From assembly GCF_020215645.1 (NCBI RefSeq), contig NZ_CP084058.1:310001-374000 (forward strand): a DNA stretch of 64,000 bases. The letters are read 5' to 3'. The translations under genes were made by a program, and so were the position numbers. The DNA comes from Nonomuraea gerenzanensis. GTDB taxonomy: Bacteria; Actinomycetota; Actinomycetes; Streptosporangiales; Streptosporangiaceae. How positions within the stretch are numbered: position 1 is the first letter of the stretch; the number at the start of each line of letters is the position of its first letter. Of this stretch, positions 25,709 through 34,229 are shown piece after piece. The notes below the pieces were generated by a model, which worked only from the letters and a program-made list of their open reading frames with translations, was not told the origin of the DNA and ran no database searches.

Positions 25709-26326
25709 GTGACTGCCAATTCGACGGCTCCGGATCTCGCCGATCCACGGGGGACGATCAGCGACGAGGCTCTGGTGGAGCAGTCGCGCCGGACACCGGA
25801 ACGGTTCGGTGAGATCTACGACCGGTACGTGCGCGAGATCCACGCCTACCTGGGCAGGCGGCTCGACCGGCAGGCCGCGGACGATCTCACGGCCGAGGTG
25901 TTCCTGGCCGCGTTCAGGAAACGCGCGACCTTCGATCCCCGGCGCGGCGCGGTCCGTCCCTGGCTGTACGGCTTCGCGAGCAACGTGATCGCGCTGCACC
26001 GGCGCGCCGAGGCCAGGCGGCTGGCGCTGCTGCAGCGCGGCGCCGGCGCGGACGACGGCCCCGAGCACGGCCACGAGGATCGCGTGGTCACCCGTGTGGA
26101 CGCCATGAGCGCACAGGGGCGGCTCGCGGCCGAGCTGCGCGCGCTGCCCGACGGCGACAGGGACGTGCTGCTGCTGAGCGCACTGGGCGAGCTGAGCCAT
26201 GAAGAGGTGGCGCAGGCGCTCGACATCCCGTACGGCACCGTCGGATCCCGCCTGTCCCGGGTGCGCAGAAAGCTTCGTGCCGCCCTGGGCGGCGTCAATC
26301 CGTTGCTTGGAGGCTCTGATGGATGA
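25709..26326 (+). CDS. ECF RNA polymerase sigma factor
   Basis: A 205-residue group 4 sigma factor. Region 2 runs from RFGEIYDRYVREIHAYLGRRL through DDLTAEVFLAAFRKRATFD and RPWLYGFASNVI. Region 4 is LRALPDGDRDVLLLSALGELSHEEVAQALDIP with HTH helix YGTVGSRLSRVRRKL. The GTG start follows TAGGGGAT. Its end overlaps the next gene by eight bases. The cassette of sigma, membrane protein and secreted protein parallels the sigma locus at 1-1944. Confidence 0.92.
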   Translation: MTANSTAPDLADPRGTISDEALVEQSRRTPERFGEIYDRYVREIHAYLGRRLDRQAADDLTAEVFLAAFRKRATFDPRRGAVRPWLYGFASNVIALHRRAEARRLALLQRGAGADDGPEHGHEDRVVTRVDAMSAQGRLAAELRALPDGDRDVLLLSALGELSHEEVAQALDIPYGTVGSRLSRVRRKLRAALGGVNPLLGGSDG

Positions 26327-27377
26327 TTACCGGGCGGTGCGGGACCTGCTGCCCACGCCGCCGTTGTCGCCCGAGGTCGAGCAGGCCGGCCGCGAACGGC
26401 TGGCCGCCGCCTTCGCTCAGGGACGGGTGCGGCGTGGCCGCAGGGCCGCCAGGTGGAGCGCGCTGGCGCTCGGCCTGGCCGGTGCCGCGGCGGCGGCGGC
26501 GATCGCCATCGCGCACGTCGCGCCCGCCGGCGTGCCCGCCCCTCATGGCGTGCCCGCCCCTCATGGCGTGCCCGCCCAGCCTGACGGCAAGCGGTTCCTG
26601 CTGGTCGCGGCCACCTCAGCGGCCACCATGCCCGACGAAGGCGCGTGGTGGGGCAGCACGGAGGTCCACGGCCGGCAGTTCCACGAGCCCGGCGGACGGT
26701 ACGTCCTGCGTGAGAGCGAGTCGGTCGAGACCTGGATCCCCGCGGACCCCGAAGGGCGCACCTGGTACCGCCAGATCCCCCAGGGGATCGGGCCCGCCAC
26801 GCCCCAGGACGAGGCGGCGTGGGTCGCCGACGGCTCGCCCACGTCCTGGACGTACGACAAGCCCTCGGAACTCGGACGCTCCGGCGTCGTCCGGTCCTCA
26901 CCCGGTGAGCGGCGGACCTGGTCGACCGAGGACTGGGACTTCCGCATCCTCACGGCGGGCAAGCCCCTGACCAAGATGCGCGAGGTGCCCGACACCCCCG
27001 AGGGGCTGAAGGCGTTCTTCGCCGCCGACGACCGTACGACCATCGACACCGCGGCGCGGCTGCTGTTCTTCGCGCCGGTGACGAGCCAGACCAGGGCCGC
27101 CGCGTACCGGCTGCTGGCCTCCATGCCCGGGGTCACCGCCGTCGGGCAGGTGAGCGATGCGCTGGGCCGGGCCGGTCAGGCGATCGAGTACGAGTCCGGC
27201 GAGTTCGCCACGCCGGGCCATGCGGGGGTCACCAGGACCCGGCTGGTGATCGATCCCGCCTCCGGCAGGCCCCTTTCCCTCGAAGTCCGCTCCGCCGCGG
27301 ATGGCTCGCTCCTGACGTACACCGCGATCCGGGACAGCCGCTGGGCGGATGCCAACCCCTTGAAGGAGAACGAATGA
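26319..27377 (+). CDS. Membrane-anchored CU044_5270-family protein, likely sigma partner
   Basis: A 352-residue protein with a cytoplasmic N-terminus of ~50 residues (MDDYRAVRDLLPTPPLSPEVEQ), one membrane helix (about 49-68) and a large external domain. That domain shares the WxxP-x-G-x-W, PAT-x-x-DEAAW and ADGSPTSW blocks with the secreted proteins at 1054 and 27374. A short repeat (GVPAPH twice, then GVPAQ) follows the helix. The N-terminus overlaps the sigma gene, so stoichiometric expression is expected. A small N-terminal domain plus external sensor is compatible with anti-sigma function, but no classical anti-sigma motif is seen. Start ATG 26319. Confidence 0.75.
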   Translation: MDDYRAVRDLLPTPPLSPEVEQAGRERLAAAFAQGRVRRGRRAARWSALALGLAGAAAAAAIAIAHVAPAGVPAPHGVPAPHGVPAQPDGKRFLLVAATSAATMPDEGAWWGSTEVHGRQFHEPGGRYVLRESESVETWIPADPEGRTWYRQIPQGIGPATPQDEAAWVADGSPTSWTYDKPSELGRSGVVRSSPGERRTWSTEDWDFRILTAGKPLTKMREVPDTPEGLKAFFAADDRTTIDTAARLLFFAPVTSQTRAAAYRLLASMPGVTAVGQVSDALGRAGQAIEYESGEFATPGHAGVTRTRLVIDPASGRPLSLEVRSAADGSLLTYTAIRDSRWADANPLKENE

Positions 27378-28270
27378 GATTCACTCTTGCCGTTGCCGCT
27401 GGGCTGCTGTTCGCCGGGATGGCCGCCGTTCCCGCGTCCGCCGACGCGCCGAAGGCGGCGTACTGGCGGGTCGAGACGACCTTCACCACGACGCACCCGC
27501 GCGCGGTCGGCAGCGGTTACCACCTGACCCAGCGCAGGGTCAGCATCGAGTGGCTGTCTCCTGCGGGCAGGAGCTGGAGCGGCTTCCGCGAGCTGGGAGC
27601 CAGGCCCGCGACCAAGAAGGACGAGGCGGCCTGGCGCGCCGACGGATCCCCGACCACCTGGGACTACCGTACGGAAGGCATGAAGATCCACCTGTCCACC
27701 CGGCCGGGCAAGGGCTCCGTGCAGGCGGCCGCGGGCAGGCCCGACGGGTTCCGGCTGGGCGAGAGGTACGTCACGTACCAGCAGCTCCAGGTGCTGCCGA
27801 CGGAGCCGGAGACGCTCAGGAAGCAGCTGACCGCCGAGGTCAACGCCTGGATCGACGAGGCCGCCGAGGAGGCGAAGAGCACCGCCCCGAAGGCTGCGAA
27901 GAACGACTGGCTGGTCAACCTCGACCGATATGTCGCCGAGCGGGCGGTCGAGCTGCTGTACGTGAACCCGGCACCGGACAAGGTCAGGGCCGCGGCCTAC
28001 CACGTCCTCAAGACGACCAAGGGTGTCAGCGACCTCGGGCGGAGCAAGGATCCGCTGGGGCGCGCCGGTCAGAAGCTCGCTCTGCCCGTCTCGTCGGGCA
28101 AGGGGCCGGTGCTCAGGCAGCAGCTCCTCGTGGACACCACGACCATGACCCTGCTTGCCGAGTACACCGACCTCGGCAACGGCGGCAAGAAGGTGCTCGG
28201 CAAGTCCGGCGTGAAGACGTTCGAGGCCGGCTGGACGGACGACAAGCCCGCCGTTCCGGACGCGCGCTGA
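27374..28270 (+). CDS. Secreted CU044_5270-like protein
   Basis: A 298-residue exported protein with signal peptide MRFTLAVAAGLLFAGMAAVPASA and no membrane helix after it. It is a paralogue of the protein at 1054-1944, with matching blocks AYW, HPxxxGS, RELGxxPAT, LSTRPGKGSV, RAAAYHVL and GWTDDKPAVP. Its ATG overlaps the upstream TGA. A secreted and a membrane-tethered relative in one operon could form a complex or compete for one ligand outside the cell (inference). Immediately downstream lies a 19-bp repeat array. Confidence 0.75.
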   Translation: MRFTLAVAAGLLFAGMAAVPASADAPKAAYWRVETTFTTTHPRAVGSGYHLTQRRVSIEWLSPAGRSWSGFRELGARPATKKDEAAWRADGSPTTWDYRTEGMKIHLSTRPGKGSVQAAAGRPDGFRLGERYVTYQQLQVLPTEPETLRKQLTAEVNAWIDEAAEEAKSTAPKAAKNDWLVNLDRYVAERAVELLYVNPAPDKVRAAAYHVLKTTKGVSDLGRSKDPLGRAGQKLALPVSSGKGPVLRQQLLVDTTTMTLLAEYTDLGNGGKKVLGKSGVKTFEAGWTDDKPAVPDAR

Positions 28271-28300
28271 CCCGAGCGGGAAAGCGGCCGGCCGGTCGGC

Positions 28301-28401
28301 GGTGAACGGCCGTTCACCGTCGACCGGCCGTTCACCCGCTGGCTGGCCGTTCATCCGCCAGTCGGCCGCTCACCCGCCTGCCGGTCGTTCACCCACGGGT
28401 C
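28301..28401. repeat. 18-bp palindrome leading a 19-bp tandem repeat array
   Basis: GGTGAACGGCCGTTCACC (28301-28318) is a perfect palindrome. Its right half starts a series of units beginning GGCCGTTC (or one-base variants) at 28308, 28326, 28345, 28364 and 28383. The spacing is 18 then 19, 19 and 19 bases, with consensus GGCCGTTCACCCGCYDGYC. There are no unique spacers, so it is not a CRISPR. The last three units overlap the 3' end of the truncated minus-strand gene. Confidence 0.8.
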
Positions 28402-28608
28402 GGCGGACGGGTGGTCCACACGCGGTGGTCCATGCGCGGGTGAGCACGGCGGATGCCGCAGCAGCAACGTGCTGGTCACGTCGGCGTCCACGACCCCGTA
28501 GGCGGTCGCGAGCCGGGACGGCGCCAGCGCGACGACTCCCGGCACGAGATTCAGCAACCCCACGGCGATGAACAGCAGCATCCCCGTGATGCGGGCGACG
28601 GAGCGCAC
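28351..28608 (-). pseudogene. C-terminally truncated small membrane protein gene
   Basis: An 85-residue reading frame with an intact front: GTG 28608 preceded by AAGGAGG, then MRSVARITGMLLFIAVGLLNLVPG, an apparent membrane helix, and LAPSRLATAYGV. After TLLLRHP, where family members (about 120-140 residues, four helices) continue with further helices, the sequence turns into Pro/Asp/Arg-rich residues encoded by the 19-bp repeat array and stops. I read it as a small integral membrane protein gene whose 3' half was lost to the repeats. It is divergent from the AraC-type regulator. Confidence 0.5.
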
Positions 28609-28661
28609 CGTATCCTCCTTCAGACGTTCTGGGCGTTCCGCTCAGCCTGCAGGAGACTCCG

Positions 28662-29465
28662 ATGCCAGCGCTTCCACGAATCCGCCGCCCCCCAGCCGGG
28701 GCCGCGGTGTGGTTGTGGCCGGGCCGCGCCCTGTACGCCGGTCCGTCGCTACGGCTGGGCCCGCACTCCGGCGCGGTCGCGTGCCTGGCCGTGGGCGTGG
28801 ACGCACCCTTCACCGTCCAGCCCCTCACCGGCGGCGAACTGCGGGCCCGCACCGCGCTCATCGCCCCCCGGGTACGCCACCAGCTCACGACGTCCGGCGA
28901 CCACATGCTGTTCCTTTACCTCGAACCCGGCTCGGCAGACGACAGAGCCTGCCGCACCAGCTTCACCACCAACCAGGACCAGATCCTCGTCGAGCACCGG
29001 CACGAGCACGACCTGCTCACCGACGCGGCGCGGTTGTCCCCACACATCCCCGTCCCGCAGGTCACCGCGTGGATCACCAAGGCCACCGGCCACACCAGGA
29101 CGTCGTACCCCGACCCCCGAATCACAGCCGCGACCCGGCGGCTCATCGACGCCCGCCAGCCGCTGCCCGCCGCCCCACTGGCCACCGAGCTGGGCATGTC
29201 GGAGTCCCGCTTCCTACGCCTGTTCAGGGACGGCACACAAACGTCATACCGCCGCTTCCGCCTGTGGGCGCAGATGCACCGGGCCGCACGGTCCCTGGCG
29301 GCGGGCCACAACCTCACCCGGGCAGCGGCCGACGGCTACTTCGCCAGCCCGTCCCACTTGAGCACCGCCTTCCACGCCATGTTCGGCCTCACACCCACCG
29401 CCCTGCTCTCCCAGAACCTGACCATCCACTGCCTGGACGACCCATCCCTCGACGCCATCCCCTGA
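28662..29465 (+). CDS. AraC-family transcriptional regulator
   Basis: A 267-residue protein. The N-terminal ~110 residues form a cupin-like sensor domain (VGVDAPFTVQPL, PRVRHQLTTSGDH). The C-terminal AraC-type double HTH spans about 170-255: LATELGMSESRFLRLFRDGT then RAAADGYFASPSHLSTAFHAMFGLTP. No inducer can be inferred. CAGGAG lies ahead of the ATG. It is flanked on both sides by minus-strand genes for small membrane proteins, which are its likeliest targets. Confidence 0.9.
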   Translation: MPALPRIRRPPAGAAVWLWPGRALYAGPSLRLGPHSGAVACLAVGVDAPFTVQPLTGGELRARTALIAPRVRHQLTTSGDHMLFLYLEPGSADDRACRTSFTTNQDQILVEHRHEHDLLTDAARLSPHIPVPQVTAWITKATGHTRTSYPDPRITAATRRLIDARQPLPAAPLATELGMSESRFLRLFRDGTQTSYRRFRLWAQMHRAARSLAAGHNLTRAAADGYFASPSHLSTAFHAMFGLTPTALLSQNLTIHCLDDPSLDAIP

Positions 29466-29470
29466 CGCCG

Positions 29471-29839
29471 TCACCTGACGCTCGCCAGCAACGCACCTGA
29501 GGCGACGACCTCCACCCAGAAATAGCACCAGACCGGATAGAACCCCGCCGACCGCTCAACCACCCGCCCCACCAACCGCCCGAAAGCCATCCCCAACAGG
29601 GCCACGGCCACGGTGATCACCACCCCCGTACGCATCCCGCCCACGTCGGCGAGCGCCACCAGCAACACCCCACCGGCGGCCACCCCGAACCCGCCGTACA
29701 CCGCCCGCACCTCACTGCGCGCCTCGGCCGAGTCAGCGACCATTCGAAACGGCCTGATCAGCGCGGCAGGCGCGACCAGCCCGAACACCCCCATCCCGAA
29801 AAAGAAGACCGCCACCACGGTGATCACCACAGCCTGCAC
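29471..29839 (-). CDS. DUF4345-type small integral membrane protein
   Basis: A 122-residue protein with four hydrophobic helices. It shows the DUF4345 pattern FFGMGVFGLVAPAALIRPF, then SEVRAVYGGFGVAAGGVLL and a C-terminal YPVWCYFWVEVV. GTG 29839 has AGGGGAG six bases upstream; a longer frame exists but reads through the tRNA gene and is not used. Function unknown. The gene faces the AraC regulator tail to tail. Confidence 0.75.
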   Translation of the reverse strand: MQAVVITVVAVFFFGMGVFGLVAPAALIRPFRMVADSAEARSEVRAVYGGFGVAAGGVLLVALADVGGMRTGVVITVAVALLGMAFGRLVGRVVERSAGFYPVWCYFWVEVVASGALLASVR

Positions 29840-29965
29840 GACAACTCCCCTGACCTGACGACAGTGGACGAGGCGCCCAGCATGCCTCCGCCGCTCCGCG
29901 CAGCGCTTCCACGAACCTGCCGCAGTCGTCAGCAGGGCCAGCAAGATGGCTTCAGAAAACGGAAA

Positions 29966-29996
29966 AGGGCCCGACCCGCTGCGCGGATCAAGCCCT
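29966..29996 (-). terminator. Rho-independent terminator of tRNA-Pro
   Basis: Read on the minus strand, AGGGCTTGATCCGC and GCGGGTCGGGCCCT form an imperfect stem around a three-base loop, followed at once by TTTTCC. It lies 19 bases beyond the tRNA 3' end. Confidence 0.7.
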
Positions 29997-30014
29997 CTAC
30001 CTGGTCTTGCTGTG

Positions 30015-30088
30015 TCGGGGTGGCGGGATTTGAACCCACGACCTCTTCGTCCCGAACGAAGCGCGCTGCCAAGCTGCGCTACACCCCG
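30015..30088 (-). tRNA. tRNA-Pro (CGG)
   Basis: The 74-base gene folds as a complete cloverleaf. The acceptor stem pairs CGGGGTG with CACCCCG, with discriminator A at 30015. The anticodon stem is CTTCG/CGAAG with loop TTCGGGA, anticodon CGG. The T arm contains GGTTCAAATCC. CCA is not encoded. A terminator hairpin follows. Confidence 0.95.
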
Positions 30089-30154
30089 GCGCACACACCC
30101 GTCGTGTGCGTGCTTGAAAAGTCTAGCGGACTTCCAAGGTGCTTGTGACCGCCT

Positions 30155-31048
30155 TTATCTCCGGGGCACCAGCGTCAGCAACGTCGCCTCCGGGTAGCAG
30201 GCGAACCGCACGGGCGCGTACGGCGAGGTGCCGAGGCCGGCGGAGACGTGCAGCCAGGCGGAGTCGTGCCGGCTGAGGCCCTTGACGCGGGCGCGGTCGA
30301 TGCCGCAGTTGGTGACCAGGGCGCCGTAGAACGGGATGCAGAGCTGGCCGCCGTGGGTGTGGCCGGCCAGCAGGAGCTGGTAGCCGTCGGCGGCGAAGCG
30401 GGTCATGTTGCGGGGCTCGGGGGAGTGCATGACGCCCAGGCGGAGGTCGGCGTCGGCGGGGGCGGGGCCGGCGACCAGGTCGTAGCGGTCGCGGGAGATG
30501 TGGGAGTCGTGGATGCCGGCCACGGCCACGTCGAGGTCGCCGACCTTGATGCGGGCCGTGGTGTTGTTCATGTCGAGCCAGCCCTCGGCCGCCATGCCGG
30601 CGCCGAGCTCCTCCCACGGCAGGGAGGGCACGTGCTGGCGGTGGTCGTTCTTGGACGTGCGCCACAGGTAGCGGGCCGGGTTCTTCGGCACGGGGGCGTA
30701 GAGGTCGTTGGAGCCGTACACGAACAGGCCGGGGCGCGACAGCAGGGGCTCCAGGGCGTGCAGGAGCGAGGGGACGGCCTCGGGGTGGGCGATGGAGTCG
30801 CCGGTGTTGACGACGAGGTCGGGCTCCAGGGCGCCGAGCGAGCGGACCCAGTTGATGAGCATCGTCCGGCGCGGGGTCAGGTGCAGGTCCGACAGGTGCA
30901 GGACGCGCACGGGACGCTGGCCGCGCTCCAGCACGGGCACGTCGAAGCGGCGCAGGCGGAACCAGTTGCGCTCCACCACGGAGGCGTAACCCAGCCCGGC
31001 CAGGCCGAGACCGAGCATGGACAGGGGGACTGCGACGGCTTTCCTCAC
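30155..31048 (-). CDS. Membrane-anchored metallophosphoesterase
   Basis: A 297-residue calcineurin-like phosphoesterase. The metal-ligand motifs are in order: SDLHL (Asp54, His56), NTGDS, GSND and GHTHGGQL. The N-terminus has a hydrophobic anchor (about 6-24), so the active site should face outside, as in YkuE-like enzymes. A UDP-lipid or phosphodiester substrate is possible but not determinable. It is divergent from the YqeY-domain gene. Confidence 0.9.
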   Translation of the reverse strand: MRKAVAVPLSMLGLGLAGLGYASVVERNWFRLRRFDVPVLERGQRPVRVLHLSDLHLTPRRTMLINWVRSLGALEPDLVVNTGDSIAHPEAVPSLLHALEPLLSRPGLFVYGSNDLYAPVPKNPARYLWRTSKNDHRQHVPSLPWEELGAGMAAEGWLDMNNTTARIKVGDLDVAVAGIHDSHISRDRYDLVAGPAPADADLRLGVMHSPEPRNMTRFAADGYQLLLAGHTHGGQLCIPFYGALVTNCGIDRARVKGLSRHDSAWLHVSAGLGTSPYAPVRFACYPEATLLTLVPRR

Positions 31049-31119
31049 CTCTTCATGATGCCCGAGATCCGGCGTGACATCGGCAGGACGGAGACGGGAG
31101 GGTCCGCGCAGGCGGCAAG

Positions 31120-31584
31120 ATGGAGCGCATGAGCGCTTTGAAGGACAAGCTGAAGGCCGACTTGACGGCCTCGATGAAGAGCAAGGACGAGGTACGTCTC
31201 CGGACGGTCCGCATGGCCCTGGCCGCGATCAACGTGGAGGAGGTCGCGGGCAAGCAGGCCAGGGAGCTGTCCGACGACGAGGTCATCAAGGTCCTCACCA
31301 AGGAGGCCAAGAAGCGGCGCGAGGCGGCCGAGGCGTTCGGCAACGCGGGGCGCAAGGAGCAGGCGGAGGCCGAGCTGGCCGAGCAGGCGGTGCTGGAGGA
31401 GTACCTGCCCGCGCAGCTGTCCGACGAGGAGCTGGCCGAGCTGGTGGAGGCCGCCGTCGCCGAGACCGGCGCCGCCGGGCCGCAGGCGATGGGTCAGGTC
31501 ATGAAGGCCGTCAACCCGAAGGTCGCCGGGCGGGCCGAGGGCGGCCGGGTGGCCGCCGCCGTCAAGGCCCGTCTGGCCAAGTAG
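31120..31584 (+). CDS. GatB/YqeY domain protein
   Basis: A 154-residue soluble protein of the YqeY family, related to the C-terminal tRNA-binding tail of GatB. It shows MSALKDKLKADLTASMKSKDEVRLRTVRMALAAI, YLPAQLSDEELAELV and MGQVMKAVNPKVAGRAEGGRV. Freestanding YqeY may bind tRNA or modulate amidotransferase, but its role is unsettled. The start may be ATG 31120 or ATG 31129; the latter matches the family N-terminus better. Confidence 0.9.
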   Translation: MERMSALKDKLKADLTASMKSKDEVRLRTVRMALAAINVEEVAGKQARELSDDEVIKVLTKEAKKRREAAEAFGNAGRKEQAEAELAEQAVLEEYLPAQLSDEELAELVEAAVAETGAAGPQAMGQVMKAVNPKVAGRAEGGRVAAAVKARLAK

Positions 31585-31635
31585 GCCCCCAGCGCTTGTC
31601 TGCGCCCCCGAGGGCCCTCAGGAGCCCCAGGAGAC

Positions 31636-31680
31636 GAGGCCTCCTCCCACGAGCCACACCGACCCGTGGGCGGAGGCCTC
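31636..31680. terminator. Bidirectional hairpin between convergent genes
   Basis: GAGGCCTCCTCCCACG (31636-31651) pairs with CGTGGGCGGAGGCCTC (31665-31680) over 15 of 16 positions around a 13-base loop. It lies between the ends of the YqeY gene and the convergent PBP gene. There is no long T-tract, as is common for actinobacterial terminators. Confidence 0.65.
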
Positions 31681-31721
31681 AGCGCCTCTGAGCCGCCTCC
31701 GAGACTATCCGCGGCCGCCGC

Positions 31722-33986
31722 TCAGCCGTCCGGGGTGATGATCGGGCCGGCGTCGCCGCGCCCGCCGCGCCCGCCGCCCGGACCGTCGTCGTCACCGCCG
31801 CGCCCGTCGAACGGCCCGCCGTCGTCGTTGCCCGGGTCGAAGATGTCGAACGGGTCGTCGGGCCCTTCCTCGTTCTTCTTCTTCTTGGGCTTGGGCGCGC
31901 AGTTGTCGGTGCAGCCCTCGAAGCGCGAGGTGTCGACCGAGTGGAACTCGACCGGCTCGACCCCCTTCAACGCCTGGATCATGGAGTCCTTCCAGATCCG
32001 CCCCGAGATCGACGCGCCATACACGTACGGGTAGTACGTCCCGCCGATCGTGATCCCGATCAGCTTGTGCGCCGAGGTGCCGCGCGGGTCGCCCAGGCTG
32101 ACGGCCGAGGACATGTTCGGGGTGTAACCGGCGAACCAGGCCGACATGTAGTTGTCGGTGGTGCCCGTCTTGCCGGCCGCGTCACGCCCGATGCCGCCGA
32201 CCTCCGTCATCGTGCCCTTGGTGAACACCCCGGACAGGATGCCGCTGACCGCGTCGGCGACCTCCTCCTCCAGCACCTGGGAGCACTTCGGCTTGTACTG
32301 CTTGGCCTTGCCGAAGCGGTCCTTGATCTCGGTGATGGCCAGCGGCTTGCAGTACTGGCCGCGCGAGGCGAAGACGGCGTAGGAGCTGGCGATCGTGACG
32401 GGATCGACCTCGTTGACGCCCAGCGTGAACGTCTCGACCTCCGACAGCTTCTGCCCGTCGGCCCGCTTGACGCCGAGCTTCTTGGCCATCTTGACCGTGT
32501 CGCAGAGCCCGACCTTCTCCTGCAGCTTGAGGAAGAACGTGTTCACCGAGCCCCAGGTGCCGCTCTGCAGCGTCTTGAAGCCGCCGCCGCCCTCGCTGGA
32601 GTTGCGCACGGTGTGGTTGGGGTCGCCGACGTTCTGGTTCTTGCAGTTCTTGAACGTGCTGTAGCCGCCCGCCTGGTAACCCGCGGGGGAGGGGAAGCCG
32701 TCGTCGTACTTCAGGCCCTCCTCCAGCGCGGCGGCCAGCGTGTAGACCTTGGCGGTCGAGCCCTGCTGGAACCCGCGGCCGCCGCCGTGTGCGGCGTCGG
32801 CCACGATGTTGTAGCTCATCTCGTTCTTCTTCTTGCTGCCGCCGAACTTGCGGGAGGCGGCCATCGCCTTGATCTCGCCGGTGCCGGGCACGACCATGGC
32901 CTGCGAGGCCACGGGCTTGTCCTTGGTGCTGACGTACTTCTTGATCGCCTTCTCGGCGGCTTCCTGCATCTTCGGGTCGAGCGTGGTCTTGATCCGCAGG
33001 CCGCCGCGCTGGAGCAGCTTCCTGCGCTCGTCCTGGTTCTTGCCGAAGTCCTCGTTGTTGAGGATCTCGTACTGCACGTAGAGGCAGAAGTACGGGTACT
33101 TGCTGGCCTCGCAGCCGCCGGGCACCTTGACGTCCTTGTAGCCCAGCTTCTTCGCCTTGGCGGCCGCGGCCTCCTCGGCGGTGATCTTCTTCAGCTCGGC
33201 CATCCGGTCGAGCACGATGTTGCGCCGCTCCAGCAGCCGCTCGCGGGACTCGGGGCCCACGTTGGGGTCGGTCCGCGCCGGGTTCTGCACGGCGCCGGCG
33301 AGTGTGGCGGCCTCGACGAGGTTGAGCTCGGAGGCCGGCTTGTCGAAGAAGCGCTTGGCCGCGGCCTGGATGCCGTGGGCGCCCGCGCCGAAGTAGGCGA
33401 TGTTGAGATATTTCTCGAGAATCTGGTTCTTCGAGTACTTCTTCTCGATCGCCATGGCGTAGCGCAGCTCGGACAACTTGCGCGAGACCGTCGGCGCGAT
33501 GGCGGCCGCCTGCTCCTCCGGCGTCTCGGCCTTGTTGACCAGGACCTGCTTGACGTACTGCTGGGTGATGGAGGAGCCGCCCTGCATGACGCCGCCGCTG
33601 CTGACATTCTTCAGCAGCGCTCTGACCGTTCCCTCCACATCGATCGGCCCGTGCTGGTAGAAACGGAAGTCCTCGATCGCGATCAGCGCCGTCTGCATGA
33701 TCGGGGCGACCTTGTCGAGGGTCACGGACTGCCGGTTCTCGAAGTAGAACTGAGCGATCTTCTTGCCGTCGGCATCGGTGATCTCGGTGCGTTCGGACAG
33801 AGGAGGTTCGTCGAGCTCTTCGGGCTTGAGGTTGAGTGCTTCCACCGCGCTCCTGGTGGACATGCCCGCACCGCCGACCGCCGGCAAGGCCACGGCAGCC
33901 GCGAGCACCCCCGCCGCCGCGCCTGCGATGACGAGCCGCAGGACGTTGAGCACGGGGTTGGAGCGATCTTTGCGCTGGGCTTGCAC
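31722..33986 (-). CDS. Class A penicillin-binding protein (PonA2-type)
   Basis: A bifunctional peptidoglycan synthase of 754 residues from GTG 33986; an in-frame start at 34067 would add 27. It has a basic N-terminus, a membrane helix (about 16-36), then a GT51 glycosyltransferase domain with EDFRFYQHG (catalytic Glu105) and GGSSITQQ. The transpeptidase domain has STAK (Ser410, Lys413), SVN (480-482) and KTGTT (606-610). The C-terminal ~65 residues are Lys-rich then Asp/Gly-rich and unstructured; no PASTA domain is present. In M. tuberculosis the equivalent ponA2 (Rv3682) likewise lies beside whiB4 (Rv3681c), matching the next gene here. Confidence 0.93.
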   Translation of the reverse strand: MQAQRKDRSNPVLNVLRLVIAGAAAGVLAAAVALPAVGGAGMSTRSAVEALNLKPEELDEPPLSERTEITDADGKKIAQFYFENRQSVTLDKVAPIMQTALIAIEDFRFYQHGPIDVEGTVRALLKNVSSGGVMQGGSSITQQYVKQVLVNKAETPEEQAAAIAPTVSRKLSELRYAMAIEKKYSKNQILEKYLNIAYFGAGAHGIQAAAKRFFDKPASELNLVEAATLAGAVQNPARTDPNVGPESRERLLERRNIVLDRMAELKKITAEEAAAAKAKKLGYKDVKVPGGCEASKYPYFCLYVQYEILNNEDFGKNQDERRKLLQRGGLRIKTTLDPKMQEAAEKAIKKYVSTKDKPVASQAMVVPGTGEIKAMAASRKFGGSKKKNEMSYNIVADAAHGGGRGFQQGSTAKVYTLAAALEEGLKYDDGFPSPAGYQAGGYSTFKNCKNQNVGDPNHTVRNSSEGGGGFKTLQSGTWGSVNTFFLKLQEKVGLCDTVKMAKKLGVKRADGQKLSEVETFTLGVNEVDPVTIASSYAVFASRGQYCKPLAITEIKDRFGKAKQYKPKCSQVLEEEVADAVSGILSGVFTKGTMTEVGGIGRDAAGKTGTTDNYMSAWFAGYTPNMSSAVSLGDPRGTSAHKLIGITIGGTYYPYVYGASISGRIWKDSMIQALKGVEPVEFHSVDTSRFEGCTDNCAPKPKKKKNEEGPDDPFDIFDPGNDDGGPFDGRGGDDDGPGGGRGGRGDAGPIITPDG

Positions 33987-34229
33987 GCTTCCAAGAGTAC
34001 GCGGAAACACTGACCGAATCGGTAGCACGACACCATTTCGCCTTGACTGACGGGGGTGACTAGTCATTCCCGGTCAAGATGGCGGCGAGAAATTGGTCCT
34101 CTGGGGTCTGTCGGCCCGAACGGGTAGTTGCGTACGTTCTCCTCTGCGGCAACTGAATACGGAGGCTCGGCGCCCGCGCCCGTCGGCCCCAAATGACGAC
34201 TGACCACCTAAGGGGAGTGGGGTCGAACA

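Noticed and set aside
28301..28401. CRISPR array
   Set aside because: Units abut every 18-19 bases with no unique spacers and no cas genes nearby.
29840..30094. A longer minus-strand frame that would extend the DUF4345 protein upstream with residues such as GVAQLGSALRSGRRGRGFKSRH
   Set aside because: These residues are the well-known false translation of a tRNA gene; the tRNA-Pro cloverleaf is complete here and a ribosome site sets the real start at 29839.
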